Assembly (NCBI GenBank): GCA_047967505.1
Contig: CM106538.1
DNA from: Dipteris shenzhenensis
Taxonomy: Eukaryota > Polypodiophyta > Polypodiopsida > Gleicheniales
Direction: 5' to 3' (one strand)
Length of the DNA: 64,000 nucleotides
Positions 10,875 through 22,001 of the stretch are shown one piece after another. The position numbers were made by a program, and so were the translations under genes. Numbering within the stretch: position 1 is the first letter of the stretch; each line of letters opens with the position of its first letter. The notes beneath the pieces were generated by a model. That model was not told the origin of the DNA. It did no database searches and saw only the letters and a list, made by a program, of their open reading frames with translations.

Positions 10875-12017
10875 AGCACTTCAATTTGCTCCCGTTTATT
10901 GTTGTGTTGAATTGGACTCCATCCAATGTTTCAGCAGCACAGCTCCGATGGGATTCGTCTTTCTTACTCAATAGGGTCCTTGACCTAAATACTTCAGTTT
11001 TCCCTTGTGTACTTTGGCATTGTATAATAGGACTAAGTCGCCTTCCTTGATGTCTTTAGCTTTCAGATTTTTGTCAAACCATGCCTTCTTCTGTGTTTTT
11101 CTGTTGTCATGGCATGGTAGGTGACTAGTGTTGTCTCTGTATGCTTCTCCAACTGATAGAGCCTTTCTTTCAAGCATTCATGGTCTCCCATGTGTTCCTG
11201 TACTAGTATGCGTAGGCTTGGTATTACAAATTCGAGTGGGACCACAGCTTCAAAGCCGTACAGCAATTGAAAAGGTGTGTTCCCTGTACTGACCTTGAAT
11301 GTGGTTCTGTATGCCCATAAGGCTACATTCAGTTTCTCTGCCCAATCAAAACGTTGTGGTTCTACTACCTTGGTGAGGATAATGCATATTATTTTGTTGG
11401 TGGATTCGGCCTATCCATTCCCTTGGGGTAGTAGTGTGTGCTTTTTCTATGGATTACCATGAAGCCAGACAAGAGTTCTTGGATTACCTCATTGACAAAA
11501 TGTGTGCCTCTATCTGACACAATTTCAATGGGGCATCCGAATCGGGTGATCACATTTTTGTATAAGAATCTTGCTGTGCTTCTGACATCTGCCTTTCTGA
11601 CTGCTTTAGCTTCAGCCCATTTTGTAAAGTAATCAGTGGCCACAATGATGTAGCGTGCCTATGTTCCTTTTGCTGCTAGATGTATGGGACCCACATAGCC
11701 AATCCCCATTTTGCAAATGGTTTTTGTGCAACAACTATCATTGGTAGTCCGTTGGCATACATTCATAGCCTTTTTACATATTCATAGGCATCTGCCCACA
11801 GTGTTGGCCACCAGTAGCCTATGAGAACTTTTCTTGCTATGGCTTCCCCTTGGAAGTGTCCTCTTGCAATGCCTTCATGGACTTCACTCAGGATTGGCAT
11901 GATCTCATGAGGCATTTCACATCTTCTTAATATCTGGTCCTTGCCCATCTTATACAGTTGTCCTACAATGAGTTGATAGGGTGCAGCCTTTAGAATCCAT
12001 TTTTTGGCATCTACTGC
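10875..12017 (-). pseudogene. pol: G1a integrase, interrupted by insertion of G1b
   Basis: Minus-strand Ty3/gypsy integrase in several frames. Visible parts are the HHCC-side region (EVHEGIARGHFQGEAIARKV), the core strand with GIGYVGPI in place of the usual GID(F/Y)VGP (first catalytic Asp lost), the second Asp in EIVSDRGTHF, and the C-terminal KAKDIKEGDLVLLYNAKV part. The third acidic residue lies in a frameshifted stretch (about 11,400-11,430). Integrase joins element cDNA to chromosomal DNA; this copy is dead. The sequence breaks at 12,017 after CTACTGC and continues at 25,010 across the nested G1b. Confidence 0.85.
12013..12017. repeat. Target-site duplication ACTGC, left copy
   Basis: ACTGC directly precedes TGTTGG of the left G1b LTR and is repeated at 25,010-25,014 directly after CAACA of the right LTR. 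Removing 12,018-25,009 plus one ACTGC restores continuity with the uninterrupted G1b sequence near 15,203-15,225. This proves an insertion rather than a chance arrangement. Confidence 0.95.
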
Positions 12018-13184
12018 TGTTGGCTCTTTCCTACTGCTTTCATAGGAAGAGCTGGGTTCTCTCAGTATGTAGGGTTCTGAGGCTTTTTGTCACCTACAGA
12101 TATATGTGGGTTGTTGTTGGAGTATACGTGTAGCTTAGGACCTCGAGTCGTGTTCCGGTGAGAGATGTAGGCTTAGTGTGGTGAGCAAACATAGTGCATG
12201 CATGTGTAAAAGGAACGTGTATCATCATGATTGATGTAATGAAGGCTTTCGCCTTCATTGGGGGTTGTAGGCTTTAGGAGGACTTTAAGGGTTAGAAGGA
12301 GGTTCAGGGTTGAGAAGGAGTTCCAGGGGTTTAGAAGGAGGTTCCAGGGTAAGAAGGAGGTTCCAAGGTTTAGAAGGAGTTCCAAGGTTTAGAAGGAGGT
12401 TCCAGGGTTAGAAGGAGGTTCCCGGGTTTAGCAGGAGTCCACTATTAGAAGGAGGTTCTAGGGTTCAGGGTAGAGTACATGGTGGAGAACTCGTCTCCCT
12501 CGTAGATCATGGAGTTGAAGGGTTGAGGAACAAGGTTTAGGGGGAGCATAGGAGTGGGAGAGGAAGAAGGTGTAAGAGCATGGGGGAAAGAAGAGAGAGA
12601 AGCGAGGAGGAGGAGGAGAGAGGAGGAGGAGGAGAGAGGAGGAGGAGGAGGAGGATGGAGGAGGATGCGGAGGAGGAGGAGGAAGGAGGAGAAGGGAGGC
12701 GGAGAGGGAGAGGATGGGTTGCAAGGTTGGAGGAGAGGGGAGGAGGAGTTGCAAGGTTAGGACATGCTTTTGGATGTGGAGTGCAAGAAAGCATGGACAC
12801 TTGAGACAAATGCTTGGAATACCAAAGTAGACTCAACACAATGCCCCAAAGAGTGTGGGCTTCATTCCATTATGGGGTATTTATACAAGTTGGAGAGCTT
12901 CTCTCTCTGCACAAAGTTGTAACACAAAGTTATATCACAAAGTTGTAACACAAAGTTGTAACACAAAGTTGTATCACAAAGTTGTAACACAAAGTTGTAA
13001 CACATTCTCTTTCTACATGTAAAAGTTGTAACACAAAGTTGTATCACAAAGTTGTAACACATTCTCTTTCTACATGTAGAAGCTGTAACACAAAGTTGTA
13101 ACATAAAGTTGTATCACAAAGTTGTAACACAAAGTTGTATCACATTCTCTTTCTACATAAGTTCATGTTGGCACAGAGTCAACA
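12018..13184 (-). mobile_element. G1b 3' LTR
   Basis: TGTTG...CAACA termini, 1,167 bp. It has the same modular make-up as the other G1 LTRs: TTCCAGGGTTAGAAGGAGG-type minisatellite (about 12,290-12,450), (GGA)n (about 12,595-12,710), TATAAATA on the minus strand (12,878-12,885), then a 13-bp VNTR (about 12,905-13,145) of ACAAAGTTGTA(A/T)C units interrupted by ATTCTCTTTCTACATGTA. Confidence 0.92.
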
Positions 13185-14046
13185 TACTCCCGAATCCATT
13201 TTATTACCCATCCTCGGTTATGGCTTATTTTGATTTCAGAGTTGGGATGCCATGTGCATAATCCAATGGCTGTTTAGCTTGTGGCATGTGAGTCATTCCT
13301 GCTGTAATGCTTTTGCACCATACAATTTGTAGTCTGCAGTCAAGAAGTCAAGAAGCTTATCTTCTCTTAAGGAGGGGTAGATGGCTGTGAATTTTAGAGG
13401 AGATCTCGTTGCTGAGGTTGTGGACTCTACCATCGAATCTTCTTGGGAAGAGGTTTGGCGGGGGTCTCATTGTTGAGGCTGGCATTTCTTGCTATCTTGC
13501 ATACATGTTGGATGCGATTGCACCCGTATCATTGAGCTTGTAGATAATTAGTATGCAAGTTTGATATTTTTGCATATAGGAGACGGCTGTGATGTTTGGT
13601 GAGGGTCTCGTTGTGGAGGCTGCAGACTCTTTTGCCAATTCATCTTGAGTTTTGGCATAGCTTCTTGTACTGCTTGTGAATTCATTGCATGCTTTGAGAG
13701 TATGGAATGAAAGTGTGTGATACTATTATTGATGCAATCTATTATGTGCCTATGCAAAATCATGTGAGTCATGTGATGTGTCTAACTATATGCTTATTTG
13801 TGGGATTTAATAGGGAAACTAAGACTCAAACATCCCTAATATGAAATTGATTAGGTCTTCCTAAGTGTGCAAAAACATGCATATGCCAGTGAGTGTGCGT
13901 GTAACAATCTAGTGCAAATTATATGTGCAAAAACGTGCATATGCTAGTGAGTGCTTGTGATACAATCTAATCCTAACTAAGGAAGACTTGGTTTCCCAAA
14001 TCTTCATTTTTGTCGAGGATGGCTTACGTGTTGATGTAGTAGTGCT
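13185..14046 (-). mobile_element. G1b polypurine tract and 3' untranslated region
   Basis: Next to the LTR the minus strand reads GGATTCGGGAGTA (13,185-13,197), the probable plus-strand primer. The remaining 850 bp up to the integrase stop shows no conserved reading frame and matches G1a at 10,026-10,874. Confidence 0.65.
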
Positions 14047-15108
14047 TCAGTCACGGCTCCCGTTTACTGTTGTGTTGAATTGGGCTCCATCCAATGTTTC
14101 TAGCAACACAGCTCCGATGGGATTCATCTTTCGTACTCGGTAGGGTCCTTGACCTAGATACTTCAGCTTTCCCTTGTGTACTTTGGCATTGTATAACAGG
14201 ACTAAGTCGCCTTCCTTGATGTCTTTAGCTTTCAAATTTCTATCAAACCATGTCTTTCTTCTGCATTTTTCTGTTGTCATGGCATGGTAGGCGACTAGTC
14301 TTATCTCTGTATGCTTCTCCAACTGATAGAGCCTTTCTTTCAAGGATTCATGGTCACCCATGCGTTCTTGTACTACGATGCGTAGACTTGGTATTATAAA
14401 TTCAAGTGGGACCACAGCTTCAAGGCCATACACCAATTGAAAAGGTGTGTTCCCTGTACTGACCTTGAATGTGGTTCTATATGCCCATAAGGCAGCATTC
14501 AGTTTCTCTGCCCAATCAGAACGCTGTGGTTCTACTACCTTGGTGAGGATAATGCATATTATTTTGTTGGTGGATTTTGCTAGTCCATTCCCTTGGGGGT
14601 AGTAGGGTGTGCTTTTTCTATGGATTACCATGAAGCCAGACAAGAGTTCTTGGATTACCTCATTGGCAAAATGAGTGCCTCTATCCGACACAATTTCAAT
14701 GGGGCATCTGAATCGGGTGATCACATTTTCGTATAAGAATCTTGATGTGCTTCTGGTATCTGCCTTTCTGACTGCTTTAGCTTCAGCCCATTTTGTAAAG
14801 TAATCAGTGGCCACAATGATGTAGCATGCCTGTGTTCCTTTTGCCGCTAGATGTATGGGACCCACATAGTGAATCCCCCATTTTTCAAATGGTTTTTGTG
14901 CAACAATTGGTGTTAGGGGATTGAAGTCTTTGTGTTGTGGTTTAATAGTCCGTTGGCATACATCACAACCTTTTACATATTCATACGCATCTGCCCACAG
15001 TGTTGGCCACCAGTAGCCTATGAGAACTTTTCTTGCTATGCCTTCCCCTTGGAAGTGTCCTCCTGCAATGCCTTCATGGACTTCACTCAGGATTTGGCAT
15101 GATCTCAT
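14047..15108 (-). pseudogene. pol: G1b integrase, open frame with lost catalytic residues
   Basis: A 353-codon open frame holding nearly a whole gypsy integrase. HHCC zinc finger: His in EVHEG, His in GGHFQG, Cys pair in CDVCQR (residues about 10-55). Core: WGIHYVGPI (usual Asp replaced by His), ATDYFTKWAEA, second Asp in EIVSDRGTHF, then GLAKSTNKI where the catalytic Glu of GLAES is Lys. C-terminal part: EGDLVLLYNAKVHKGKL (an SH3-like DNA-binding region in this family) and GPYRV. Two of three DDE residues are gone although the frame is intact. It is joined to RNase H by a frameshift near 15,090; the first Met is therefore not the native start. Confidence 0.9.
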
Positions 15109-16710
15109 GAGGCATTACACATCTTCTTAATATCTGGTCCTTGCCCATCTTGTATAGTTGTCCTGCAATGAGTTGATACGGTGCAGCCTTTAGAATCAAT
15201 TTTCTGGCATCTACTGCTTTCATGTCAGGGGGTGGTCTTTCTGCCATCAAGTACCCAATGATATCTCCACACCATTCTGGAACAGCATCGATTTGAAATA
15301 GTGTCGCATCTGGTAAGTCGTCTTCTACTCCAGTGGCTTCTTCTCCCAACTTGACTCAAGACATGTGATTGACAATGTAGTGTTGGGCACCTTTGCGGAC
15401 CACTATTTTGAAGTTGAATTCTTGAAGCAAGAGGAGCCATCTGGTAATTCTTCCTATGGTACACGGACGGTTCACAAGATAAAGCAATGCTTGATGGTCA
15501 GTGTAGAACACAAAATCATTTGCCAATAGATAGTGCCGAAATTTCTTTACACTATACACCATTGCTAGGGCTTCTCTTTTTGTGGTTGTATAGTTGATCT
15601 TTGCATCATTGAGTTGTCGACTGGCGAAGTAGAAGGGGTAGTCTTTCTTATGTTCACAAGGTTGACAAAGCACACTCCCAATTGCATACTTGGATCCATC
15701 AGTATGAATATGAAAATCAATATCCCAATTGGGAGATATAAGGATGGGTGTTGTGATTAGGCACCACTTTAAAAGCTCAAAGGCTTGGTCGCACTCTTCG
15801 GTCCATAAGAACTCCACTAATAATTTGTAAAGTGGTCTAGCTATCATGGCATACCACAATATAAATCTTCTATAATAGCCGGCATGTCCCATAAAGACCT
15901 GTACACCTTTGGAATTTGTAGGAGGAGGCAATTCCATGATGATTTTGATTTTGTCCATGTCAATTGCAATCCCATGTTGAAAGACGATGTGTCCCAAAAC
16001 AACTCTGTGGGTGACCATGAACTGGCATTTTGTTGGATTTAGGGAGATGCTATACTCCCTGCATTTGATTAGTACTTCTTCAAGACATTTGAAGTGGTCC
16101 TGTTTGCTTCAAAGGATGCACAAATCATCCAAGAACACCTGTAAAAACTTATTCAAAAATGACTTGAAAGCTGTGAACATGACACGCTGGAATGTGGCCG
16201 AGGCATTACAAAGGCCAAATGGCATGACTCTATATGCAAAAATACCCCATTCTGTAGCAAATACTATTTTTTATTGGTCTTGAGGAGCAATTCGCACTTG
16301 GTTATAGCCACTGAAGCCATCCAAGAAGCTATATATTTCGGATCCTGCTACCTTTTCCAACATTGTTTCTCTTAAGGGTAGGGGATAGTGATCCCTAATT
16401 GTGGCGGCATTCACATTTTTTAAGTTTACGCATATTCTGAGCTTCTTGTTGCATTTAGGTACAATGACAATGGGTGAAACCCAATTAGTGTGCTCTAGCT
16501 CATAGATGAATCTGGCATCTAGTAGTTTTTCCAGCTCATCATAAACCATGGTGCCATATTTAGGATTTGTGTGATAAGGTCCACATACCTTAGGGTGAGT
16601 ACCTTCCCTTATAAGTATCGTGTGTACTGCCACTTCTGGTGAAATTCCTTTCATCTCTTTGTATGACCATGCTAGGCAGTCATGGTATTCCATTAGGAGT
16701 TCTTTCAGTT
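15083..16710 (-). pseudogene. pol: G1b reverse transcriptase and RNase H, broken frame
   Basis: From the right: RT fingers (LLDARFIYELEHTNWVSPIV, KKLRICVNLKNVNAAT), palm with FLDGFSGYNQVRIA (first catalytic Asp), TEWGIFAYRVMPFGLCNA, and VFLDDLCIL (the FLDD box, bases 16,124-16,135). Then VVLGHIV, the thumb, and RNase H with TDGSKYAIGSVL, TTTKREALAMVYSVKKFRHY and FYTDHQALLYLV. These copy element RNA to DNA and remove the template. Frames break at about 16,270 (stop at the QDQ/KIVF junction), within 16,019-16,270, and at about 15,350 just after NHMS. Active-site acids remain, so decay is by stops rather than motif loss. Confidence 0.9.
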
Positions 16711-16880
16711 TGGTGTTTCATCTTCTTGACGAAGCTTTTTCCCAATGAAAACCAATTTTTCTTCCTCCCCTTCAAGGGTGAGGTTTATTGTTCATGTTTT
16801 TGCCGGTCCCTCATAGATTGGAGTTTCTCCAATGCTATCGGTTTCTTGAACTTCAGATTCTCTGAGTGGTCTTGGCACTG

Positions 16881-17656
16881 CTATTGGTGCACTGCCACTT
16901 GTATAATTCTTGAGTATTCCGGCACTTCTCGAAGATCGGCCTCTGATGGGGTTGAACTAGCCTGACATGTGTCATGTGTACTAGGTGGCATACTTGCATT
17001 TATTAATTTGTTAGGCTTTTCTTTTCTTTCTTTTTCTGAAGTCACTTGATTGAGCTTCATCCACACATGTGGCTTATATTTCCGAAACTTCTTACATTGG
17101 GAACTGTGGGGTAACTTTTCCACTGGTAAGGTGTTTCCAAGTAAGGGTTCATGTGCTGCACATACTCCTTCCAGTCCCTCAGGGGACCATTCAAGAGGCG
17201 GTGGTTCTGATTTTGAAGGAGGTGACTTTGCAAGGTACAATTCGACGATCCTTGATTGGACTCGTTCGAATTCATTGAAGTGCTCGGCCTTGGCTTTTCT
17301 GCGATTTCCTCCTTTAGCTTTCTTGCGAGATCTTCTACTGTTATTCAATTGTGGAGGTTTAACTTTTGGAAGCTCGACTGCCATTAGGGCATGCAGAATG
17401 GCTAAGTCATTATCAAAGATTTGATCTTCAATTTCAACATTCGCAGCCTCTGTTTCAAGTCCCTTGGAAAATCTGAGTCATCATTGGTATTGGTACCTTC
17501 TTCAGGTTCATTATCCCATTCGAGGTCAGCCATAAAGAATGGCATCTCTAGATTGATTGGTTCTTCATGTGTCGGTGGAGGATCAACCTGTAGTGCATTA
17601 GCATCTATCTGTGAGAAGATGGGGTCTAATGAATGGCAGTTATTGATGGTTGCCAA
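16881..17656 (-). pseudogene. G1b pol linker between protease and RT
   Basis: Two overlapping-frame pieces (17,402-17,656 and 16,881-17,384) with no catalytic motif. The first is acidic (FFMADLEWDNEPEEGTNT). The second is basic then Pro/Ser-rich (NNSRRSRKKAKGGNRRKAKA, WSPEGLEGVCAAHEPLLG, SSQCKKFRKYKPHVW). The same text is an uninterrupted frame in G1a at 28,246-29,244, which shows it was coding. Function unknown; its place between PR and RT makes it a pol spacer. Confidence 0.7.
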
Positions 17657-17827
17657 TGTTTGTATCCAATTATTGACATTGCTTTGTGAGTCACCCGCTA
17701 TGGCATGCTGTTGCAGGGGAGCTTATTTGCTTGAGATTGTCGTGGAAGATGTGTCATCCAATGCTCTAGGCACAATTGGTTTAATAGCTCTTGTCCCCAC
17801 ATTCACCCTGACTGCAGTGTCTCGATT

Positions 17828-18325
17828 CTAGATTGTCAGTCTATCAGTTCCCCAGTCATGGAGAACCGATGCTTCCCGTAACCAAGGACGTCCCACTAAG
17901 ATTTGATAGGATTTTTTGAGGAGATCCAAGATTGTGAATTGAAGGGAAAAGTGGACTCCCACGATTTTTGTGGACACGCCATTCACTATCCCCAAGGGTT
18001 TAGCCCGTGAATCATCGGCAAGGCGTATGTGTAAATTAGCCTTTTGCATCGGTGGGAGACCCCATTCTTCGTAGAGCTCCTTGGATAGGACATTTACACC
18101 TGCTCCACCATCCACTATGGCTTGGACTTCATTATATGCCTTGTGGATGAAAGGCATAGTAATGTTGTGTATGTCATCTCTCTCACCCATCCGCACAGGG
18201 ATATCTTTAATGTCGTTCATAGGTGGAGGGGGATTTGCGAGTTCAACCCATCCTTTGAAACTCTCCCAGAGATTGGGACAATTCCGTAAGAGGATTCTGA
18301 TGGGAATTGACACAGGGCAACTCAA
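17828..18325 (-). pseudogene. pol: G1b retropepsin (aspartic protease) domain
   Basis: A 165-codon frame with AIVDGGAGVNVLSKELYEEW, which matches the Asp-Ser-Gly-Ala active site with Ser changed to Gly; the catalytic Asp is kept. LADDSRAKPLGIVNGVSTKI (flap side) and ILVGRPWLREASVLHDWGTD (the ILGRPWL strand of Tat/Athila-type proteases) follow. It would process Gag-Pol as a dimer. Upstream it runs into the gag 3' region; downstream it ends at a stop before the linker. Confidence 0.85.
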
Positions 18326-18496
18326 GATGCTAGAGAGTGCGGCTCTTTCAAGTTGACGTGGTGGTACATTCTATTGTGGAGTCTATTGTTGGAACAAAGG
18401 CTCGAGTACAGTATCAATACTTTGTGGAGCCAAGTCATGGATTGGGTCTTGAGCTTGTTTCTCAGCCTCAAATTGAGCTTGTTCATTTTGGACCCA

Positions 18497-20370
18497 TTAG
18501 TGAAGGACCTGAAAACGAGCCTTCTCCACCTCTTTATTCGGGTATGGAGCTTCTTTTATTTGAGGCTCGGGAGTTGATGTGGATGACCTCGGCTGCTCAT
18601 TGCTTGGCGGAGGTGGAGGCACTTGTGCTTTCTTTTTTAGAAGTCGCTTTGGTTGGATTGGAATGTTAGGGTCCTTGGTGGCCCCTTTCTGTTGGCGTGT
18701 AATTACATTTACAGGTTGTGATTTTACACTTGCCGGACCCAGACTATGATGGTCCACCCCAATGATGCCAATGGGAAGGTCAGTCTTAACCTCTATTTGT
18801 TCTGGGATCTTATTTTTCATGGGACAATCCATGCACGCATGTCCTATGCCACAATCTTTGCAGATGGTTGGAAAGTAGCTGGGCTACCACGATGAGGGCA
18901 CTCTGCGATCCGGTGATTTTCTCCACAACCGTAACACTTGATTGGTGCTCAAAATGTGTTGGGTCGTACTTGATTTGCATAAATTGGTATTAGACCCTCT
19001 GCACCTTCTACATAGTACACTGGGTACTCTGCTTCATACTCAAATGGCGAGTCTACTTCCTCGGCTTGTAATTGATGTATTGGAACTGCCTGAGGAGCTA
19101 GATTTGGTGCTCTTGGGTATGGTCGTGGATTTGGAATCTTGAGTAGTTGTGGGACTTGTGTCCGAATGGGTACAAGATTTAGCCTTGGAGCTAGAGGCAC
19201 TTGTGCAAGTGCCGGTTGCTTGTACATTGGTATGGGTGTCGCTTGGTATTGTTGAGGTCGAGGCAGGTTGTTGCGCATGTTGAGGATGCAACTGTTCTCA
19301 TCATGGCCGCCGATGACGTAGATATGGCACCACAACCTTGGTGGTGGATTTTCTTGTCCAGTGATCCTGGCTCTTAGGACTGGGCACTCATTTGCTATAT
19401 GATTTTCCAGGAAGTGTGGACACCAGACATTTTCTCGCCGTGGATATGTCTGAGTTGGTGGTTGAGACAAGTGGAGTTTTTGATCCATGGCCTCCATCAT
19501 ATCTTCTTTCAGCTTCATGGTCATGGCCTCTAGGCGATCTTCATTTGATGTTTCGATAGTGTCCTTTGATTTACCCTTTCTCGAGTGCTTATCTCGTGTA
19601 TTTGATATGCCGTCATCACTGCTACTGTCTGAGTCTGTCATGCCATCCTCGATGTCAATGGCTGTCGCATGAGCAACACTAAACGTTTCATAGCTGCTTA
19701 TCTTTTTCATATCCTTTCAGATTTTCTTTCTGAGTCCTGCAATGAACCATGCCGTGAGGTACTTTGCATCTGGGCATGGGTCACATTTGGCGATTAATCG
19801 TTTCATCTTACCCAGGTACGTGCGTACATCTTCTCTCCGGCCTTGTTCGATCTTGCTGAGTTGGAGAGCAAGATCATCTTGTAGCCTCTCCATTTGAAAG
19901 CATCGTTTGATTTCAGTTTGAAGTAGTTCCCATGTGGCGCCTTCTTCCACTAGAAGGTCTAGGTACCATTCAGATGCTTCATCAATTAAGGCCATGGGAA
20001 ACCAAGCCACCTTGGTTTCATGGGATTGATCTCCACCTACGCGGCATGCGGCATCAAAATGCTGGTTGAATCGGGCTGGATCTCCCCGACCATTATATTT
20101 GGGAAGTTCCAGTTTTCCCAAGGGGCATCGGCCTTGATTGTTGTTATTTCTTCGATTGAAGAAATTGTCAGCCTTTGCATCGATGTTGATATCCCCATCA
20201 TTGTCATGACAACATCCAGCCATGTTGGGGCGTGGAGAAGTGAGAGGGAGTGGTTGAATCTTAAGGGGGGATTCGGGGTAGAGGATTGGTGGGGGCGATT
20301 GTTGCAGTAGAGTTAAATGCAGATGGGGCGAGTGTTGGAGTCGAAGGCATTGGCCAGAACGTAGTTGCAT
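18497..20370 (-). pseudogene. gag: G1b gag with zinc knuckles
   Basis: It starts MQLRSGQCLRL at 20,370. Residues about 70-215 form a retrotransposon gag coat domain (LELPKYNGRGDPARFNQHFD, EWYLDLLVEEGATWELLQTE, LSKIEQGRREDVRTYLGKM). A TGA at about 19,715 breaks the frame where the truncated copy reads CAA. Then come an acidic/Ser patch, coiled KLKEDMMEAMDQKL, and Cys/His clusters: CHIYVIGGHDENSC (knuckle with one Cys replaced by Tyr), CYGCGENHRIAEC (perfect CX2CX4HX4C, about 18,890-18,930) and CKDCGIGHACMDC. Knuckles bind element RNA. At least two frame changes occur near 18,830-18,950. Confidence 0.88.
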
Positions 20371-21096
20371 GCAGATTGTGCGAGATTTGCCAAGGGTGTC
20401 TCTGCCACAAGTACAGGTGTGGATGTAGTGTTGTTGGGAGGGTTAGAGTGGTATTAGTTTGTGTAGGGACCGTCATGTTAATAATGTGCCTAAGGTTGTC
20501 CTATGTGTGTAGGGAAATGTGCCGGTGCAGACGGATCGTTAATCGAAGGTCACGGCATGAAGATATGATCGAATTTGTGCGAAACGAGGCCCACACAGGG
20601 GCGCGAATGAACGAGTGCTAGGGATGCCAAAATGATGTGCAATGGCTTGGAAAAATACCCCATAGCGTGTGTTTTTGTGTGTGAAATCTGGGTTCAAACG
20701 GGGTTTAGTTTGGGTCCTAAACGGATGAGTTACGAGGGGTTAAAGTAGGGGTAAAATTGGGGTTGGGGGGGTCCTAATGGTGGTGTGAATGGACTTTAAG
20801 TCCAACTAATGGGTTGAAACCAAGTGACTCTAGTTAAGGTAACTAACCTATATCCTCCCAGTTATTGTAACTGGGAGATTTGACTAACTGTAGTTAGTTA
20901 CTAACTGAAGAGTTAGTCTACCCTAACTGAGGGTAATCCTAACCGAACCCAAGTTAGCCTAACTAACCTAGGTTATCGTAACCTAACTAACTGACTAACC
21001 TAACTAAAGTTAATACTAACCTAAAACTAATCTAAGGTTTAACTAGCATATGGTTAGTTAACCTAACCTAAGGTCAATATTAGGTTGGTTAGTTTT

Positions 21097-21719
21097 TTTT
21101 ATAAAAATAATAGGGGGGGTTCCTCGCGGCGCGGGGGGGGGGGGATTTTTGCCTATGTGGGGGGGGGGGTGGTTCACGGCAATGGTGCGGGGGGGGGATT
21201 TTTACGAGGGGGGGGAAAAGGGGGAGAGGGGAGGGGGGCTGCGGGGGTGCGGGGTGGTGCGGGGTGCGAGGTGGTGGGGCGCAAGGTGGTAGAGTTGTGG
21301 GTGGCAGTGCTAGGGCAAGCGACGAGGTAGGTTGGCGGTGGGGCTGCGGGGCGCGGGCAAGTGGTGGCGTCATGGGCGGGGATGGCGCACCACCGCGGGC
21401 AGTTGGTGGTGAAGATCGGTGGCACGCCGCGAGCGAGGCGAAGCGGCGCTACGAGCGGGTGCCACTGGCACGTCTGCACGTGCCACCGCTGTGCGGTCGC
21501 ATGCAGCAGCAAGCAAGGGCCTTAAGGCCCTTGCTGTAGTTAGGGGGTGGGGGGGAGGGTGGAGAGAGGAGAGGGGGAGGGGGGTGGTAGGAAGAGGGAG
21601 GGGGAGTGGTAGAGAGAGGGGGGGAAAGAGAGAAGCTGGAGGGGGATGGTAGAGAGAGGGGGGTAAGGGGGAGAGAGAGAGAGAGAGAGAGAGGGCGGGA
21701 GAGAATGAGAGAGCGAGAG

Positions 21720-21765
<46 letters not shown>

Positions 21766-21818
21766 GAGAGAGAAAAGAGAGAGAGAGTGAGAGAGAGAGG
21801 GGGGGAGGGGGAGAGAAT

Positions 21819-21850
<32 letters not shown>

Positions 21851-21885
21851 AGGGGGAGAGAATGAGAGAGAGAGAGAGAGAGGGG

Positions 21886-21932
<47 letters not shown>

Positions 21933-21966
21933 GAGAGTGGAGAGAGAAAAGAGAGAGGGGGGGATG

Positions 21967-22001
<35 letters not shown>

